64,000 bases of DNA from positions 1-64,000 of the forward strand of contig JAJZQI010000014.1 in the NCBI GenBank assembly GCA_021851875.1. Reading direction: 5' to 3'. This DNA comes from Pseudomonadota bacterium (GTDB taxonomy: Bacteria > Pseudomonadota > Gammaproteobacteria > Burkholderiales > JAJZQI01). The stretch's first letter is position 1. Each line of letters starts with the position of its first letter. The notes under the pieces were generated by a model. The model had not been told where the DNA came from, searched no databases, and worked only from the letters and a program-made list of their open reading frames with translations. Below are positions 54,162 through 62,978 of this stretch, in pieces. A program made the translations under genes and the position numbers.

Positions 54162-55331
54162 CAAGTCGCCTCGACTGAAACCCGCCAGCGGCTCGGCGAG
54201 TCCCTTGCCCAGCGCGATCACCTTGAACAACTCGCCCATTTCCGCCGGGCTCATGAGCTTTTGCGCCGCGCTGGCGAGCGGCAGGTAACGCGCGGTATCG
54301 CGCGGGTCGACCGACATGAGCAGCTGGGTGATGCCGGCATTGACCAGAAAATTGGCCTGGGTGGTGTAGCCCAGATGTTGCAGCCCGGCGGCGATGCCGG
54401 CCCGCGCCACGGCGGAGAAGTCGACGTGCGCGGTGATGTCCTGCAGGCCCGGGTAAAGAAATGCGTTGTCGTGGGCATGGTGGCGGTAGTGGCACATGAG
54501 CGTACCGCGGTTGCGCTGCGGATGGTAGTACTCGCCGGCGCCGAAGCCGTAATCGATGAGCAGAATGAGTCCGGCCTGCAGTCGCTCCGCCAGGCTGCGG
54601 ATGTAAGCCTGGGCAGCAGGGCAAAGTTCGGTGACGTAATCGTCCGGCACCGCCAGCTGTTCGGCCTGCTGGCGCAATTCGTCTGGCAATGCATGATCCT
54701 GCCAGACGAATTGGTCGCTTTCCCATGTGACGCCCCGCAGCAGCCAGTTGCCCTGCTGTTTGACCACCAGCTCAACCGGCATGGCATCGAGCACTTCGTT
54801 ACCCAGCATGACGCCGGTGAATTTATCCGGCAGGCTGTCCAGCCAGACAACGCGCTCACTCAAGGCCGGCTGCAGCGCGGCCAGTGTTTCAGCCTGACGG
54901 GCGCGCAGGTCGCCGCTCAAGTCGAGAATGCAATACCGCTCGGGCAGCACGCCGGCGGCATCCAGCGCCAGCAACACGTCGCGCGCCAGCTTGCCGGTAC
55001 CGGCGCCGAATTCCAGCACGCTGCCGCCGGTGTGGCGCAACACCTGGGCGATCTGTTGCGCGACGGTCTGGCCGAATAAAGGACTGAGCTCCGGCGCGGT
55101 AACAAAGTCTCCCGCTTCGCCGAACTTGGCGCTGCCGCCGCTGTAATAGCCCAGTCCGGGTGTATACAACAGCGTTTCCATAAATCGGGAGAAGGACAGA
55201 AAACCGCCGGCAGCTTCGATTTCACGGCGCACCTGCTCGACCAGTCGGGCACTCTGCTCAAGGGCTGCGGCAGAGGGTTCAGGCAGACCGCCTGTTTGTG
55301 CTACATTCGCACTTTGGTTTACACATTTCAT
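54147..55331 (-). CDS. MidA/NDUFAF7-type SAM-dependent methyltransferase
   Basis: A protein of 394 residues of the DUF185 family. Motif I is VLEFGAGTGKLARDVL, and the family blocks GDFVTAPELSPLFG, LGNEVLDAMPVE and LLIDYGFGAGEYYHPQR are present. The eukaryotic members methylate an arginine of the complex I subunit NDUFS2; bacterial targets are less clear. It is divergent from the pteridine reductase gene; the two start codons are 23 bases apart. Confidence 0.92.
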   Translation of the reverse strand: MKCVNQSANVAQTGGLPEPSAAALEQSARLVEQVRREIEAAGGFLSFSRFMETLLYTPGLGYYSGGSAKFGEAGDFVTAPELSPLFGQTVAQQIAQVLRHTGGSVLEFGAGTGKLARDVLLALDAAGVLPERYCILDLSGDLRARQAETLAALQPALSERVVWLDSLPDKFTGVMLGNEVLDAMPVELVVKQQGNWLLRGVTWESDQFVWQDHALPDELRQQAEQLAVPDDYVTELCPAAQAYIRSLAERLQAGLILLIDYGFGAGEYYHPQRNRGTLMCHYRHHAHDNAFLYPGLQDITAHVDFSAVARAGIAAGLQHLGYTTQANFLVNAGITQLLMSVDPRDTARYLPLASAAQKLMSPAEMGELFKVIALGKGLAEPLAGFSRGDLSRLL

Positions 55332-55354
55332 TGCGCAAATATACCACGCCAGCC

Positions 55355-56101
55355 ATGCCTCTTAACGGAAAAGTCGCCCTCATCACCGGCGGCGCCAAAC
55401 GCGTCGGCGCCGCGATTTCACGCCGCCTGCACAGCCAGGGCTGCAACATCGTGCTGCATTATCGCAGCTCGCTCAGTGAAGCGCAGACACTGGCGGACGA
55501 GCTGAACAGGCTTCGCCCCGATTCGGTCGTGCTGGCCCAGGCGGACTTGCTACAGACCGAATCGCTGTCCCTTCTGGTTGATGCGTCTTGCAACGCCTTT
55601 GGCCAACTGGACATACTGGTTAACAATGCCTCCAGCTTTTACGCGACAGCCATAGGTGAAATGAATGAAGCCAGCTGGCAAGACCTCATTGGCACCAACC
55701 TGAAGGCCCCCCTGTTTCTGTCGCAGGCAGCGGTGCCGGAGCTGCAAAAAACACGCGGCTGCATCATCAACATCACCGACATTCACGCCGAACGCCCCAT
55801 GAAAAGCTACATTATCTACAGTATCGGCAAGGCCGGCCTAGTAGCACTCACAAAATCACTGGCGCGTGAGTTGGCGCCCGCCATCCGCGTCAATGCCGTC
55901 GCCCCCGGTCCGATCGCCTGGCCGGAAAACAACCCTGATTTCAGCGAGGCCACGCGACAGGAAATCATTGCTCATACTCCACTGCAAAGGGGTGGCGAGC
56001 CTGACGACATTGCCCGGGCAGTGAGTTTCCTGGTCCAGGACGGCCCTTTCATCACCGGCCAGGTTCTTGCAGTTGATGGCGGCAGGAGTGTACGTTTGTG
56101 A
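55355..56101 (+). CDS. pteridine reductase (SDR family)
   Basis: An NADPH-dependent short-chain reductase of 248 residues. It has VALITGGAKRVGAAISRRLH (cofactor motif with the Arg typical of pteridine reductases), NNASSFY and the catalytic YSIGK. The FolM/PTR1 group reduces dihydromonapterin or folates. The ATG at 55355 starts the conserved N-terminus. It overlaps ttcA by four bases (GTGA). Confidence 0.9.
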   Translation: MPLNGKVALITGGAKRVGAAISRRLHSQGCNIVLHYRSSLSEAQTLADELNRLRPDSVVLAQADLLQTESLSLLVDASCNAFGQLDILVNNASSFYATAIGEMNEASWQDLIGTNLKAPLFLSQAAVPELQKTRGCIINITDIHAERPMKSYIIYSIGKAGLVALTKSLARELAPAIRVNAVAPGPIAWPENNPDFSEATRQEIIAHTPLQRGGEPDDIARAVSFLVQDGPFITGQVLAVDGGRSVRL

Positions 56102-56820
56102 GTGAATGGATCAAGCCTCCACGTTCCCTGGTCAGCGCCACAGGGCGCGCCATCGGCGACTTCGACATGATCCGCGAGGGCGACCGGGTATTACTCGGCC
56201 TGTCCGGCGGCAAGGACAGCCTGTCGTTGCTGCATGTGCTGCATGCCCTGCAACAACGCGCTCCGGTCAAATTCGAGCTGGCCGCCTGCACGGTCGACCC
56301 GCAGTCGGACGATTTCGACCCGACCCCATTGCAGCCTTACATGGCCGATCTGGGCATCCCGTATTTCTACGAGAGCCAGCCGATCGTCGAGGATGCCAAA
56401 AGCAAAATGCAGGGCGACTCGTTCTGCGCGTATTGTTCACGCATGCGCCGCGGCATCCTGTACCGCGTGGCGCGAGAGCACGGCTATAACGTGCTGGCCC
56501 TGGCCCAGCACCTGGATGATGCGGCGGAAACCTTCATGATGAGCGCCTTTTTCGGCGGCAAGCTGCGCACCATGAAGGCCCACTACCTGAATGACGAAGG
56601 CGACATCCGCGTGATTCGGCCGTTCATCTACGCCCGCGAGCGGCAAACGCGCGATTTCGCCAAGACCGCCAAGCTGCCGGTGATCATGGAAAACTGTCCG
56701 GCCTGCTTTGGCATGCCCACGCAACGCCAGGCCATGAAGGAAATGCTGGCAGCGCAGGAGGCGGAACACCCGAAACTGTTCGCCTCGCTGAAAACAGCCA
56801 TGCTGCCGTTGCTCAAATAG
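56098..56820 (+). CDS. ttcA: TtcA-family tRNA 2-thiocytidine biosynthesis protein
   Basis: An Fe-S dependent PP-loop enzyme that thiolates C32 of tRNA. The protein of 240 residues has the PP-loop LGLSGGKDSLSLL, the cluster CxxC (SFCAYCSRMRRG) and a third conserved cysteine in NCPACFGMP. It is shorter than E. coli TtcA because the N- and C-terminal extensions are reduced, which is usual for the betaproteobacterial form. It starts with GTG inside the upstream stop codon. Confidence 0.92.
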   Translation: MSEWIKPPRSLVSATGRAIGDFDMIREGDRVLLGLSGGKDSLSLLHVLHALQQRAPVKFELAACTVDPQSDDFDPTPLQPYMADLGIPYFYESQPIVEDAKSKMQGDSFCAYCSRMRRGILYRVAREHGYNVLALAQHLDDAAETFMMSAFFGGKLRTMKAHYLNDEGDIRVIRPFIYARERQTRDFAKTAKLPVIMENCPACFGMPTQRQAMKEMLAAQEAEHPKLFASLKTAMLPLLK

Positions 56821-56829
56821 TACTTGAGC

Positions 56830-57825
56830 CTAAATTCCTCCCATCCGTTTGGCAAAGGAGAAGGCATACGCCGGCGAACGGAAATACAGAATCGGGTCAT
56901 CTGTGGCGGCAATACCCTTGCCCATCACCAGCGGATCGAAATTGATTTTTTCGCACGCCGCCCCCTTCTGCGGCATGGCGGCCGTAATGCTCAGGGTGCC
57001 GGCCTTGAACTCTTTTCGGTCAGCCGGCCAGGCTTTGGTCGGGTCCGTCTGCGGGTCGCCCGTCTCACCTAACGTAACAAGCATGTCCCACTTGACCGGT
57101 CCCTGACCGGTGCGCTCAATCAGCGCCGGCTCCAGGAAATTGGCGGGCCGGGTTTTCATTTCCTCGTCGCTCAGCGTCTTTTCCCCGTCCTGCGGCACGA
57201 AGCGCCAGCGTACCAGCGTCACCTTGCCCTGTTGGCTGATGAACTTGAAGGTGTGGATACCGTAGAAGGCGCTGTTGGCATAACTGGGCGGCGGGTTGTT
57301 GGCGGACAGGAACTCGGCCTGGCCGAGATTGTCCGGATGACTTTGCTTGAAAGCCTTGATCTTGTCCGGATTGGGCTTACCTGTTTGCGGGTCCGGCTGC
57401 ATGGCAACGATCATGTCGTAGAACGTCTGCGGTACCGCTGCGCCGAACATGGGCGTGTTCAGCATGGTCATGTGCTGCTTGCCGCCATCCGGCAAGGCAA
57501 ACTCGAGTGCCATGCCGCGAGCGCTTTTGGCGGTATCGGGCACCCGCGGGTTGCCGCCCGAAAGCGAGAAGCGCGCCACAACGGGCACCGCTTTACCGGT
57601 AAACAAGGGAGAGCTGGAATAAGCCCGTGCGGCGCTATCGCCGACAAATTCGCCGGTCGCGCACATGCCCTTGGTGTGATTGCGCCGTTCGCCCGGCGTC
57701 ACCCCGAACGTATGCTCCAGCGCCCCCACCACCTGATCCGCCGTCACCTCTTCCGCCCAGGCATACGCCGGCATGGTCAGGGTGATCAGCAATCCCGCCG
57801 TTGTCAATCGTGCTGTTGTGTTCAC
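56830..57825 (-). CDS. periplasmic catalase-related peroxidase (SrpA-like)
   Basis: A catalase-fold haem protein of 331 residues, far shorter than true catalases (about 480 or more). It has a signal peptide (TAGLLITLTMPAYAWA), the distal His (RRNHTKGMCATGEF), the conserved Asn region (MLNTPMFGAA) and the proximal Tyr in YFRSPAYAFSF with R-x3-Y. Such proteins show peroxidase rather than catalase activity. The GTG start at 57825 has AGGAG seven bases upstream. It follows the anti-sigma gene by 38 bases, so it is probably the target of the ECF sigma factor. Confidence 0.9.
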   Translation of the reverse strand: MNTTARLTTAGLLITLTMPAYAWAEEVTADQVVGALEHTFGVTPGERRNHTKGMCATGEFVGDSAARAYSSSPLFTGKAVPVVARFSLSGGNPRVPDTAKSARGMALEFALPDGGKQHMTMLNTPMFGAAVPQTFYDMIVAMQPDPQTGKPNPDKIKAFKQSHPDNLGQAEFLSANNPPPSYANSAFYGIHTFKFISQQGKVTLVRWRFVPQDGEKTLSDEEMKTRPANFLEPALIERTGQGPVKWDMLVTLGETGDPQTDPTKAWPADRKEFKAGTLSITAAMPQKGAACEKINFDPLVMGKGIAATDDPILYFRSPAYAFSFAKRMGGI

Positions 57826-57863
57826 TGCATTGCTCCTTTGTCGTTGGTCATTCTGTTGCTTCC

Positions 57864-58715
57864 TCAGGACGAGCGCGCCCGGCTTTGCTCATAAACCGCC
57901 AGCGCGACACGCCGCAGCTCGTTCTTGCCGATGCCGGCCGACAGCGCATAGCCGAAATGCCCTGTACCCCAGTAAAACACATTGACGGGCCCCTCCTGCG
58001 CATAGCGCAGGCCGTCTGCATGTTCGGGCCATTGGGCCGAACGTTCGGTAGTGATGTAAACGGTAATACGCTGCCCGGTAATGTCGTGATACATGAACTG
58101 GGCAACCGGCCCGCCGCCGCCGGGCAGCAACCGCCCGCCGATCAGCTCGAAACCGAATGCCGCCAGCCGCGGCGGACGCACGCTGGTTCCCATCCGCCTG
58201 GACAGCCAATTGACCAGCAGTCCTTCCTGATCGGCATTGATTTCCACTGGCCGCACCACATCCGGACTGTAGACCACATGCGCGATAGCGGCCTGCCGCG
58301 GCAGACTGGCCAGGGAGCCGGACATGGCGAGCATGGGCGTACGGCGGTCTTCGCCCGTGGCATCGAAATAGCCGCGCGCAATCCAGCCGGAGCCAACCGC
58401 GACCGCGAGCAGCAAGACCGCCGCCAAAGCCTGCAGCATCCGCCGGCTGTCACCACGGACCAGCCGGTTTGCGCGTCTTATCGGCGCCGTATCGGTACCG
58501 GCCTGGAAATCGCGCGCCCAGCCCGGCAGCGGCTCTGCCAGCATGGCGTCAAAGTGGCTGCGCAGAAGGTGCCGATGTGCAATGTACGCCTGCACGCGCG
58601 CCGCATCTTCGGGGCAGGCTGACAGATGGCGCTGCACTTCGGCATTCCGCTCGGGTGACAGCCGGCCGTCTACATAGGCCTGCAAATCCTCTTCTGTGAT
58701 TGCCGCCGAACTCAT
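57864..58715 (-). CDS. anti-sigma factor with single membrane helix
   Basis: A protein of 283 residues. The N-terminal 60 residues resemble an anti-sigma domain (LQAYVDGRLSPERNAEVQRHL, with Cys-Pro at SACPED). One membrane helix lies at about 93-113 (MLQALAAVLLLAVAVGSGWIA), and the periplasmic part ends in a compact domain. Part of the classic zinc anti-sigma motif HxxxCxxC (HLSACPED) is present but lacks the second Cys. It overlaps the sigma gene by four bases, the usual coupling of such pairs. Confidence 0.88.
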   Translation of the reverse strand: MSSAAITEEDLQAYVDGRLSPERNAEVQRHLSACPEDAARVQAYIAHRHLLRSHFDAMLAEPLPGWARDFQAGTDTAPIRRANRLVRGDSRRMLQALAAVLLLAVAVGSGWIARGYFDATGEDRRTPMLAMSGSLASLPRQAAIAHVVYSPDVVRPVEINADQEGLLVNWLSRRMGTSVRPPRLAAFGFELIGGRLLPGGGGPVAQFMYHDITGQRITVYITTERSAQWPEHADGLRYAQEGPVNVFYWGTGHFGYALSAGIGKNELRRVALAVYEQSRARSS

Positions 58716-59221
58716 TTGACCGCCTTAAGAGAAGTCGTCATGCGCCCACCCTCCATCAGCCAGCGCAGGCGTTCCCTGCCGCGCGACAGGCGCGACATGA
58801 CTGTACCGAGTGGAATGGCCAGAGTCGCAGCCACCTCGCCGTAATTCATTTCCTCTACTCCAACCAGCAAAAGAACCTCCCGCTGCTCCACCGGCAGCAT
58901 GCACAAGGCCGTCTGCACATCCCGCAGCTGCAGCGGTTCCTGCACGCCGGCGCAAGGAATCTCATAATCGGCCTCATCCAGCGAACGCGCCGCCAGTCCG
59001 GGTTGGCGCAACTGGTCGATATACAGGTTATGCATGACACTGAACAACCAGGCGCGCATATCGCGCCCGCGTTCGAACCGATGCAGCCTGTTCAATGCGC
59101 GCTCCAGCGTATCCTGCACCAGGTCGTCCGCCAGCGCGCCCTCGGCCAGCAATGTCCTGGCATAGCGTCGCAAACGCGGTATGCAATTCGCTATCTGTGC
59201 AGATTCTTCTTCAGTCGCCAC
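58712..59221 (-). CDS. ECF-type RNA polymerase sigma factor
   Basis: A sigma70-family factor of about 169 residues with region 2 (LADDLVQDTLERALNRLHRFERGRD, split here into LVQDTLERALNR and RDMRAWLFSVMHNLYID) and region 4 (LLLVGVEEMNYGEVAATL and IPLGTVMSRLSRGRERLR). I use the GTG at 59221, preceded by GGAGG and GGGGG. The ATG at 59257 has no ribosome site and its first base pairs lie in a strong hairpin. With the anti-sigma and catalase-like genes it forms a self-contained stress unit. Confidence 0.88.
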   Translation of the reverse strand: MATEEESAQIANCIPRLRRYARTLLAEGALADDLVQDTLERALNRLHRFERGRDMRAWLFSVMHNLYIDQLRQPGLAARSLDEADYEIPCAGVQEPLQLRDVQTALCMLPVEQREVLLLVGVEEMNYGEVAATLAIPLGTVMSRLSRGRERLRWLMEGGRMTTSLKAVK

Positions 59222-59242
59222 CTTACCCCCGGTTTCCTCCGC

Positions 59243-59282
59243 AGCTTTTCCCGCCATCTGCGCAAGCCGGCGGGAAAAAGCT
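59243..59282 (-). promoter_or_regulatory. strong hairpin in the 5' region of the ECF sigma gene
   Basis: Arms 59243-59255 (AGCTTTTCCCGCC) and 59269-59282 (GGCGGGAAAAAGCT) pair with one bulged base; the loop contains the alternative ATG at 59257. It lies 22 bases upstream of the preferred GTG. It could block the upstream start or act as an mRNA control element. Confidence 0.5.
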
Positions 59283-59293
59283 TCTTCTCACGG

Positions 59294-59322
59294 TATACGA
59301 GAAATCCTTACCGATTATTCCC
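59294..59322 (-). promoter_or_regulatory. candidate ECF-type autoregulated promoter
   Basis: Minus strand GGGAATAA (59315-59322), 15-base spacer, CGTATA (59294-59299). GGAA-type -35 and CGT-type -10 elements are characteristic of ECF sigma factors, which usually drive their own operon. No sigma70 promoter of similar quality is present in the gap. Confidence 0.5.
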
Positions 59323-59353
59323 GGCAGACGTCCATTTTATTTTTCCAGGCGAA

Positions 59354-59386
59354 GATAAATAAAAACGGCGCCTTACGGCGCCGTTT
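59354..59386 (-). terminator. rho-independent terminator after the M48 protease gene
   Basis: Ten-base stem AAACGGCGCC/GGCGCCGTTT (59363-59372, 59377-59386), loop of four, followed on the minus strand by TTTTATTTAT. It separates the protease operon from the ECF unit. Confidence 0.9.
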
Positions 59387-59416
59387 GGCAGACAGATACA
59401 GCCGAAAACCCCGGCA

Positions 59417-60253
59417 CTAACCCATTTTCTTGAAACGGTTCGCCAGCGTCGGCTTGTCGGCATACTGATCGAACTGCGTTCCCATCGCCTTGTCCAGTGC
59501 GTCAATGCGCGCCCCCGGCAACGGATGGGTTTTAAACAGCAAAGCCAGCGAGCTGTTCTTGGGATTCAGCGTTTCCAGCGTCTGCATGACCGCCGGCAGG
59601 CCGAACGGATCGTAGCCCGCCCTTGCCGCAATCACCACGCCGATCCGGTCGGCCTCGAATTCATCGTCCTTGTCCAAACCGCGCAGGTACAAATCACGCC
59701 CCAGGTTGAATATCTTGCTCACATTTTCTTTCTGGTCGTCCTTTGCCGCCAGCGCCGCCACATCCGCCAGCATATTGGTGCCGGCGGCCTTCTGAATGGC
59801 GTGCAGGTGGTGCTTTTTCAGCACGTGGGCAATTTCATGCGACAGCACTCCGGCCAGTTCGGCTTCGTTGCGTAATTGCCGCATAAGGCCCTCGGTCACA
59901 AACACATAACCGCCGGGCGCGGCAAACGCATTGATGTTCATGTTGTCGATCACGCCGAAGTGCCAGGGCAGATTCGGCCGTTCGGTTTGCGCGGCCAGGT
60001 AGCGTCCAACCAGATTGACATAGCGCTGCTCCTCCGCGTCCTTGCGCAGCGGCGAGGCCCCCAGCAGGGTGGACGCCAGCTCCTGACCGATCTTGATTTC
60101 CTCGGACTCGCTCATTTCGCGGGTGGCTTCCGTGGCATTTTTGAGCAAATTCCCAACCTTGTTCAGGTCGAGATTACCCAAGTCGAACGCATTGGCCGGC
60201 AGGCTGGTTGCCAACCCGGCAGTCAATAGAACCGCCAGCAATTTCAGTCTCAT
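59417..60253 (-). CDS. periplasmic M48-family metalloprotease
   Basis: A zinc protease of 278 residues with signal peptide (LLAVLLTAGLATSLPANA), the zinc motif HEIAH (in LSHEIAHVLKKHHLH) and the third ligand in DEFEADRIG. It lacks the TPR domain of BepA/YfgC and resembles the short LoiP/YcaL group, which cleave misassembled outer-membrane proteins. It is two bases downstream of the SH3 gene. Confidence 0.92.
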   Translation of the reverse strand: MRLKLLAVLLTAGLATSLPANAFDLGNLDLNKVGNLLKNATEATREMSESEEIKIGQELASTLLGASPLRKDAEEQRYVNLVGRYLAAQTERPNLPWHFGVIDNMNINAFAAPGGYVFVTEGLMRQLRNEAELAGVLSHEIAHVLKKHHLHAIQKAAGTNMLADVAALAAKDDQKENVSKIFNLGRDLYLRGLDKDDEFEADRIGVVIAARAGYDPFGLPAVMQTLETLNPKNSSLALLFKTHPLPGARIDALDKAMGTQFDQYADKPTLANRFKKMG

Positions 60254-60255
60254 GT

Positions 60256-60822
60256 TTATTCTCCCCAGGACGAGCGCGAGTTGCCAAAGCCGCTGCTGCT
60301 GTTGCTCGAACCGCCGCTCTCCCCTTTGGGTGCAGGCAGGTAATCAACGGTTTGGGATTTGAGGCCGCCTGCCGCCGCAAAACGCTGCGCTTCCGACGCG
60401 TTCACGTCATACTTATCCATCCGTTTGACCTCTTCCGGATTTGGCCGGGCATTTTTCAGATCTTCTTCCGACAGACCGCGGATGCCGGTGGTGGCGGTCC
60501 CTTGACTATTCATGGCGCGCCCCAGGCCTGCCAGAGTACCGCCCAGACTGTCGCCTTTCGTACCTGCACCGGTCCCGAGCCGGACATTCAGCATGCGCAC
60601 CCAGCCCCGTTTTCCATCGGCTGTTTTCACTTCCATCCAGGCCCCCTGCCGCTTGAGAATATCCAGGGACGTTTTGGCCGGCAGGCGCGCGGTCGTTTCC
60701 GCATCGAGAAAAGGGGCTTTCTTGAGCTCGCTCTGCACCGCGGTCACCCCCGGTTCCTGCGCCCAGGCGGGCAATGACAACCACAAAACCAGAGCGGCCA
60801 GCACTCCGTAACGAAATCTCAC
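60256..60822 (-). CDS. exported SH3-domain protein
   Basis: A protein of 188 residues with a signal peptide (LAALVLWLSLPAWAQ), one SH3-like domain (about 30-80, with ILKRQGAWMEVKTADGKRGWV) and a low-complexity Ser/Gly C-terminus. It overlaps the CHASE2 cyclase gene by four bases and sits directly before the M48 protease, so the three are one transcript. Function unknown. Confidence 0.88.
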   Translation of the reverse strand: MRFRYGVLAALVLWLSLPAWAQEPGVTAVQSELKKAPFLDAETTARLPAKTSLDILKRQGAWMEVKTADGKRGWVRMLNVRLGTGAGTKGDSLGGTLAGLGRAMNSQGTATTGIRGLSEEDLKNARPNPEEVKRMDKYDVNASEAQRFAAAGGLKSQTVDYLPAPKGESGGSSNSSSGFGNSRSSWGE

Positions 60823-62669
60823 GATCGAGCTCCTTCCTTGTTGTGTGGACTCGGTTCAAACAGCTGGACCTCCTGAGCCCGTCCTTTTACTTTATAAAAA
60901 CCGAAATCCCTGAAGTCAAATGCATTGTCGCATTGCGCCTTGGTTGCAGCCGATACCAGAATGCGCGCCCTGCCCTTGGTTTCGCCCTCGATCCGGCTGG
61001 CCAGGTTCACCGTGTCGCCAATTGCCGTGTAGTCCAGCCGTTTGACCGAACCGATGAAGCCGACCACGGCCGGACCGCTGTGCACGCCGATGCCGACATC
61101 GAAGTGAGCGCCCGCTTCGCCCAGTTCGCGGCGAAAATCCTCCAGCACTTGCGCCATTTCCAGCGCCGCGGCTATGGCATGGCAGGCATGCTGCGGGTCG
61201 CCCGCCGGCGCGCCCCAGAACGCCATGATGGCATCGCCGATGAATTTGTCCAGCGTGCCGCCGTGCTTGAATATCACTTCCACCTGGCGCGTGAAGTAGC
61301 GGTTCAGCAAACTGACGATTTCCTGCGGCGTGGACTTTTCCGACAAGGTGGTGAAGCCGCGGATATCGGAAAACAGGACGGTAATCTCGCGGCTTTCACC
61401 GGTCAGCGCATCGGCCGTCCGCCCCTGGTTCACCAGCTCTTTCACCACCCGCGGATCAAGGAAGCGGTTGAATATCTGGACGGTTTTCTCCCGCTGCAGC
61501 CGTTCGCGCACAAAGCCGTACAAAGCGGAGCCGAAGTAGAACGTCCAGGCCAGCAGCAGCGCGGCCGCCACCGGCACAACCAATAAACGCGCATAGAGCA
61601 GGTAACTGCCGGCCGACAACAGCAGGCTGGCCAGCAGCAGCAGGCCGCCGCTCAGCAACGGCTTCATTCCCCGGCTGAAAGCCTGCCACACGGCCAGCAG
61701 CAGCGCAACGGCCAGCAAAGGAGAAAGCCACGGCGGTCCGTTATGCAGGTAACGTCCGTTCTTAAGATTATCTATCGCCGTCGCCAATATTTCCACGCCG
61801 GGATACTGGCTGCTGATCGGGGTGGGACGAAAATCGACCAGCCCCGTGGCGCTGGTCCCGATGATGACAATCTTGCCGGTAAATTCATGCACCGGCCGTG
61901 CTGGCTTGCTGCGATTGAAATCGCGATACAAGTCAACATATGAAACATGCTTGAATGCCTGCCGCTCACCGCGCCAATGCAACTGCATACTGTCGCCCGC
62001 TGGCAACGGCCAGCCCTGCTGCATGGCCAGCGCGACCGGCAAGGAAGGCAACAGCCAACCGTGAGCCGGCATGTAAAGCCAGTAACGGCGGCCCACGCCG
62101 TCTGCATCGCTGAGGAAATTGATCAGCCCGCCGCGCCAATTGTCGGGCGACAGAACAGTCGGCAGCAGCAACGTCGCTTTGGCATGCGGGTCGGCCTGCG
62201 GCGAGCGGATAAATGGCGGCCGACCGGGATAATCCTGCAGCGGGTAGCCGTGCGCGTCCTCCGCCGGATTCATGCGTGTCAGCGGAAACAGGATGGATGG
62301 CTGGTTTCGCACACTGGCATTGAGAAATGCATCGCTGTCGGGGCGGAAATGGTCCGGATCGGAAAACTGCAAGTCGAAAACAATGGCCGCGGGATTCTGC
62401 GCCAGCAAACCGGCCGCCATTTCGCCGTGCACCGAGCGCGGCCAGGGCCAGTTGCCGGCCAGCTCGCCCATCTGCACCAAGCTCTTTTCGTCAATATCGA
62501 CAATGACGATAGCCGGATCAGGTTTCAATTGCTCTGCCCGGTGACGGGCAAACGCATCCAGCATGGCGTTGTCGAAGGGCGCCAGCCAATGCCCGCCGCC
62601 CCATTCGAAACCGGCGAACAGGATGAAGGCGATAAACAGATAGGTAAGAGGAGAAGGCCGCCGTGTCAT
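60819..62669 (-). CDS. CHASE2-domain adenylate/guanylate cyclase (class III)
   Basis: A membrane receptor cyclase of 616 residues: N-terminal helix, periplasmic CHASE2 sensor (about 30-310), three membrane helices (about 320-390) and a class III nucleotide cyclase domain (about 420-600). The metal-binding aspartates are in VLFSDIRGFTTLSE and in DKFIGDAIMAFWG; the transition-state region reads AIGDTVNLASRIE. cAMP is the more likely product. No ribosome site precedes the ATG. A possible promoter (CAGCAA to ATCGTA on the plus strand, 62676-62704) would give a nearly leaderless mRNA. Confidence 0.93.
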   Translation of the reverse strand: MTRRPSPLTYLFIAFILFAGFEWGGGHWLAPFDNAMLDAFARHRAEQLKPDPAIVIVDIDEKSLVQMGELAGNWPWPRSVHGEMAAGLLAQNPAAIVFDLQFSDPDHFRPDSDAFLNASVRNQPSILFPLTRMNPAEDAHGYPLQDYPGRPPFIRSPQADPHAKATLLLPTVLSPDNWRGGLINFLSDADGVGRRYWLYMPAHGWLLPSLPVALAMQQGWPLPAGDSMQLHWRGERQAFKHVSYVDLYRDFNRSKPARPVHEFTGKIVIIGTSATGLVDFRPTPISSQYPGVEILATAIDNLKNGRYLHNGPPWLSPLLAVALLLAVWQAFSRGMKPLLSGGLLLLASLLLSAGSYLLYARLLVVPVAAALLLAWTFYFGSALYGFVRERLQREKTVQIFNRFLDPRVVKELVNQGRTADALTGESREITVLFSDIRGFTTLSEKSTPQEIVSLLNRYFTRQVEVIFKHGGTLDKFIGDAIMAFWGAPAGDPQHACHAIAAALEMAQVLEDFRRELGEAGAHFDVGIGVHSGPAVVGFIGSVKRLDYTAIGDTVNLASRIEGETKGRARILVSAATKAQCDNAFDFRDFGFYKVKGRAQEVQLFEPSPHNKEGARS

Positions 62670-62713
62670 ACGCTTATCGTAGCTCGGCAGCCGGCAGACA
62701 GCAAATTAAGCAT

Positions 62714-62978
62714 GGGAAGACCTGACCAAGTTGTCGCCGCCACTGGCGCACAGGGCAGCTTGCAATCAAGGCGCGCTTTTGATGGCATGCCGGGGCCTGT
62801 CGAGAAAGCGCAACACCGAGTGCAAGCTGCCCTGTGTGCCCCGAAGGGCGAGGGCTGAAGGAGTCATCTGCCGCGTTGCGATTCTTGCCAAGGGCTACGG
62901 CCATTGCCTGCGAAGCGCGCCTTGCAGCTAACCCCTTCAGCCCTCGCAGTGGTGGCGACAACTTGGTCAGGTCTTCCC
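62714..62978. repeat. structured repeat element, copy 2 (three stems, two conserved cores)
   Basis: Same layout and exactly the same length (265) as the copy at 44434. Outer arms 62714-62745 and 62947-62978 (one G-U), first hairpin arms 62746-62764 and 62821-62839 (one G-U), second hairpin arms 62848-62866 and 62929-62947 (two A-C mismatches), linker CCCGAAGG at 62840-62847. The cores differ from copy 1 at about one base in ten, whereas 16 of 32 outer-stem positions differ with pairing retained. The right arm contains the metF stop codon. Confidence 0.95.
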
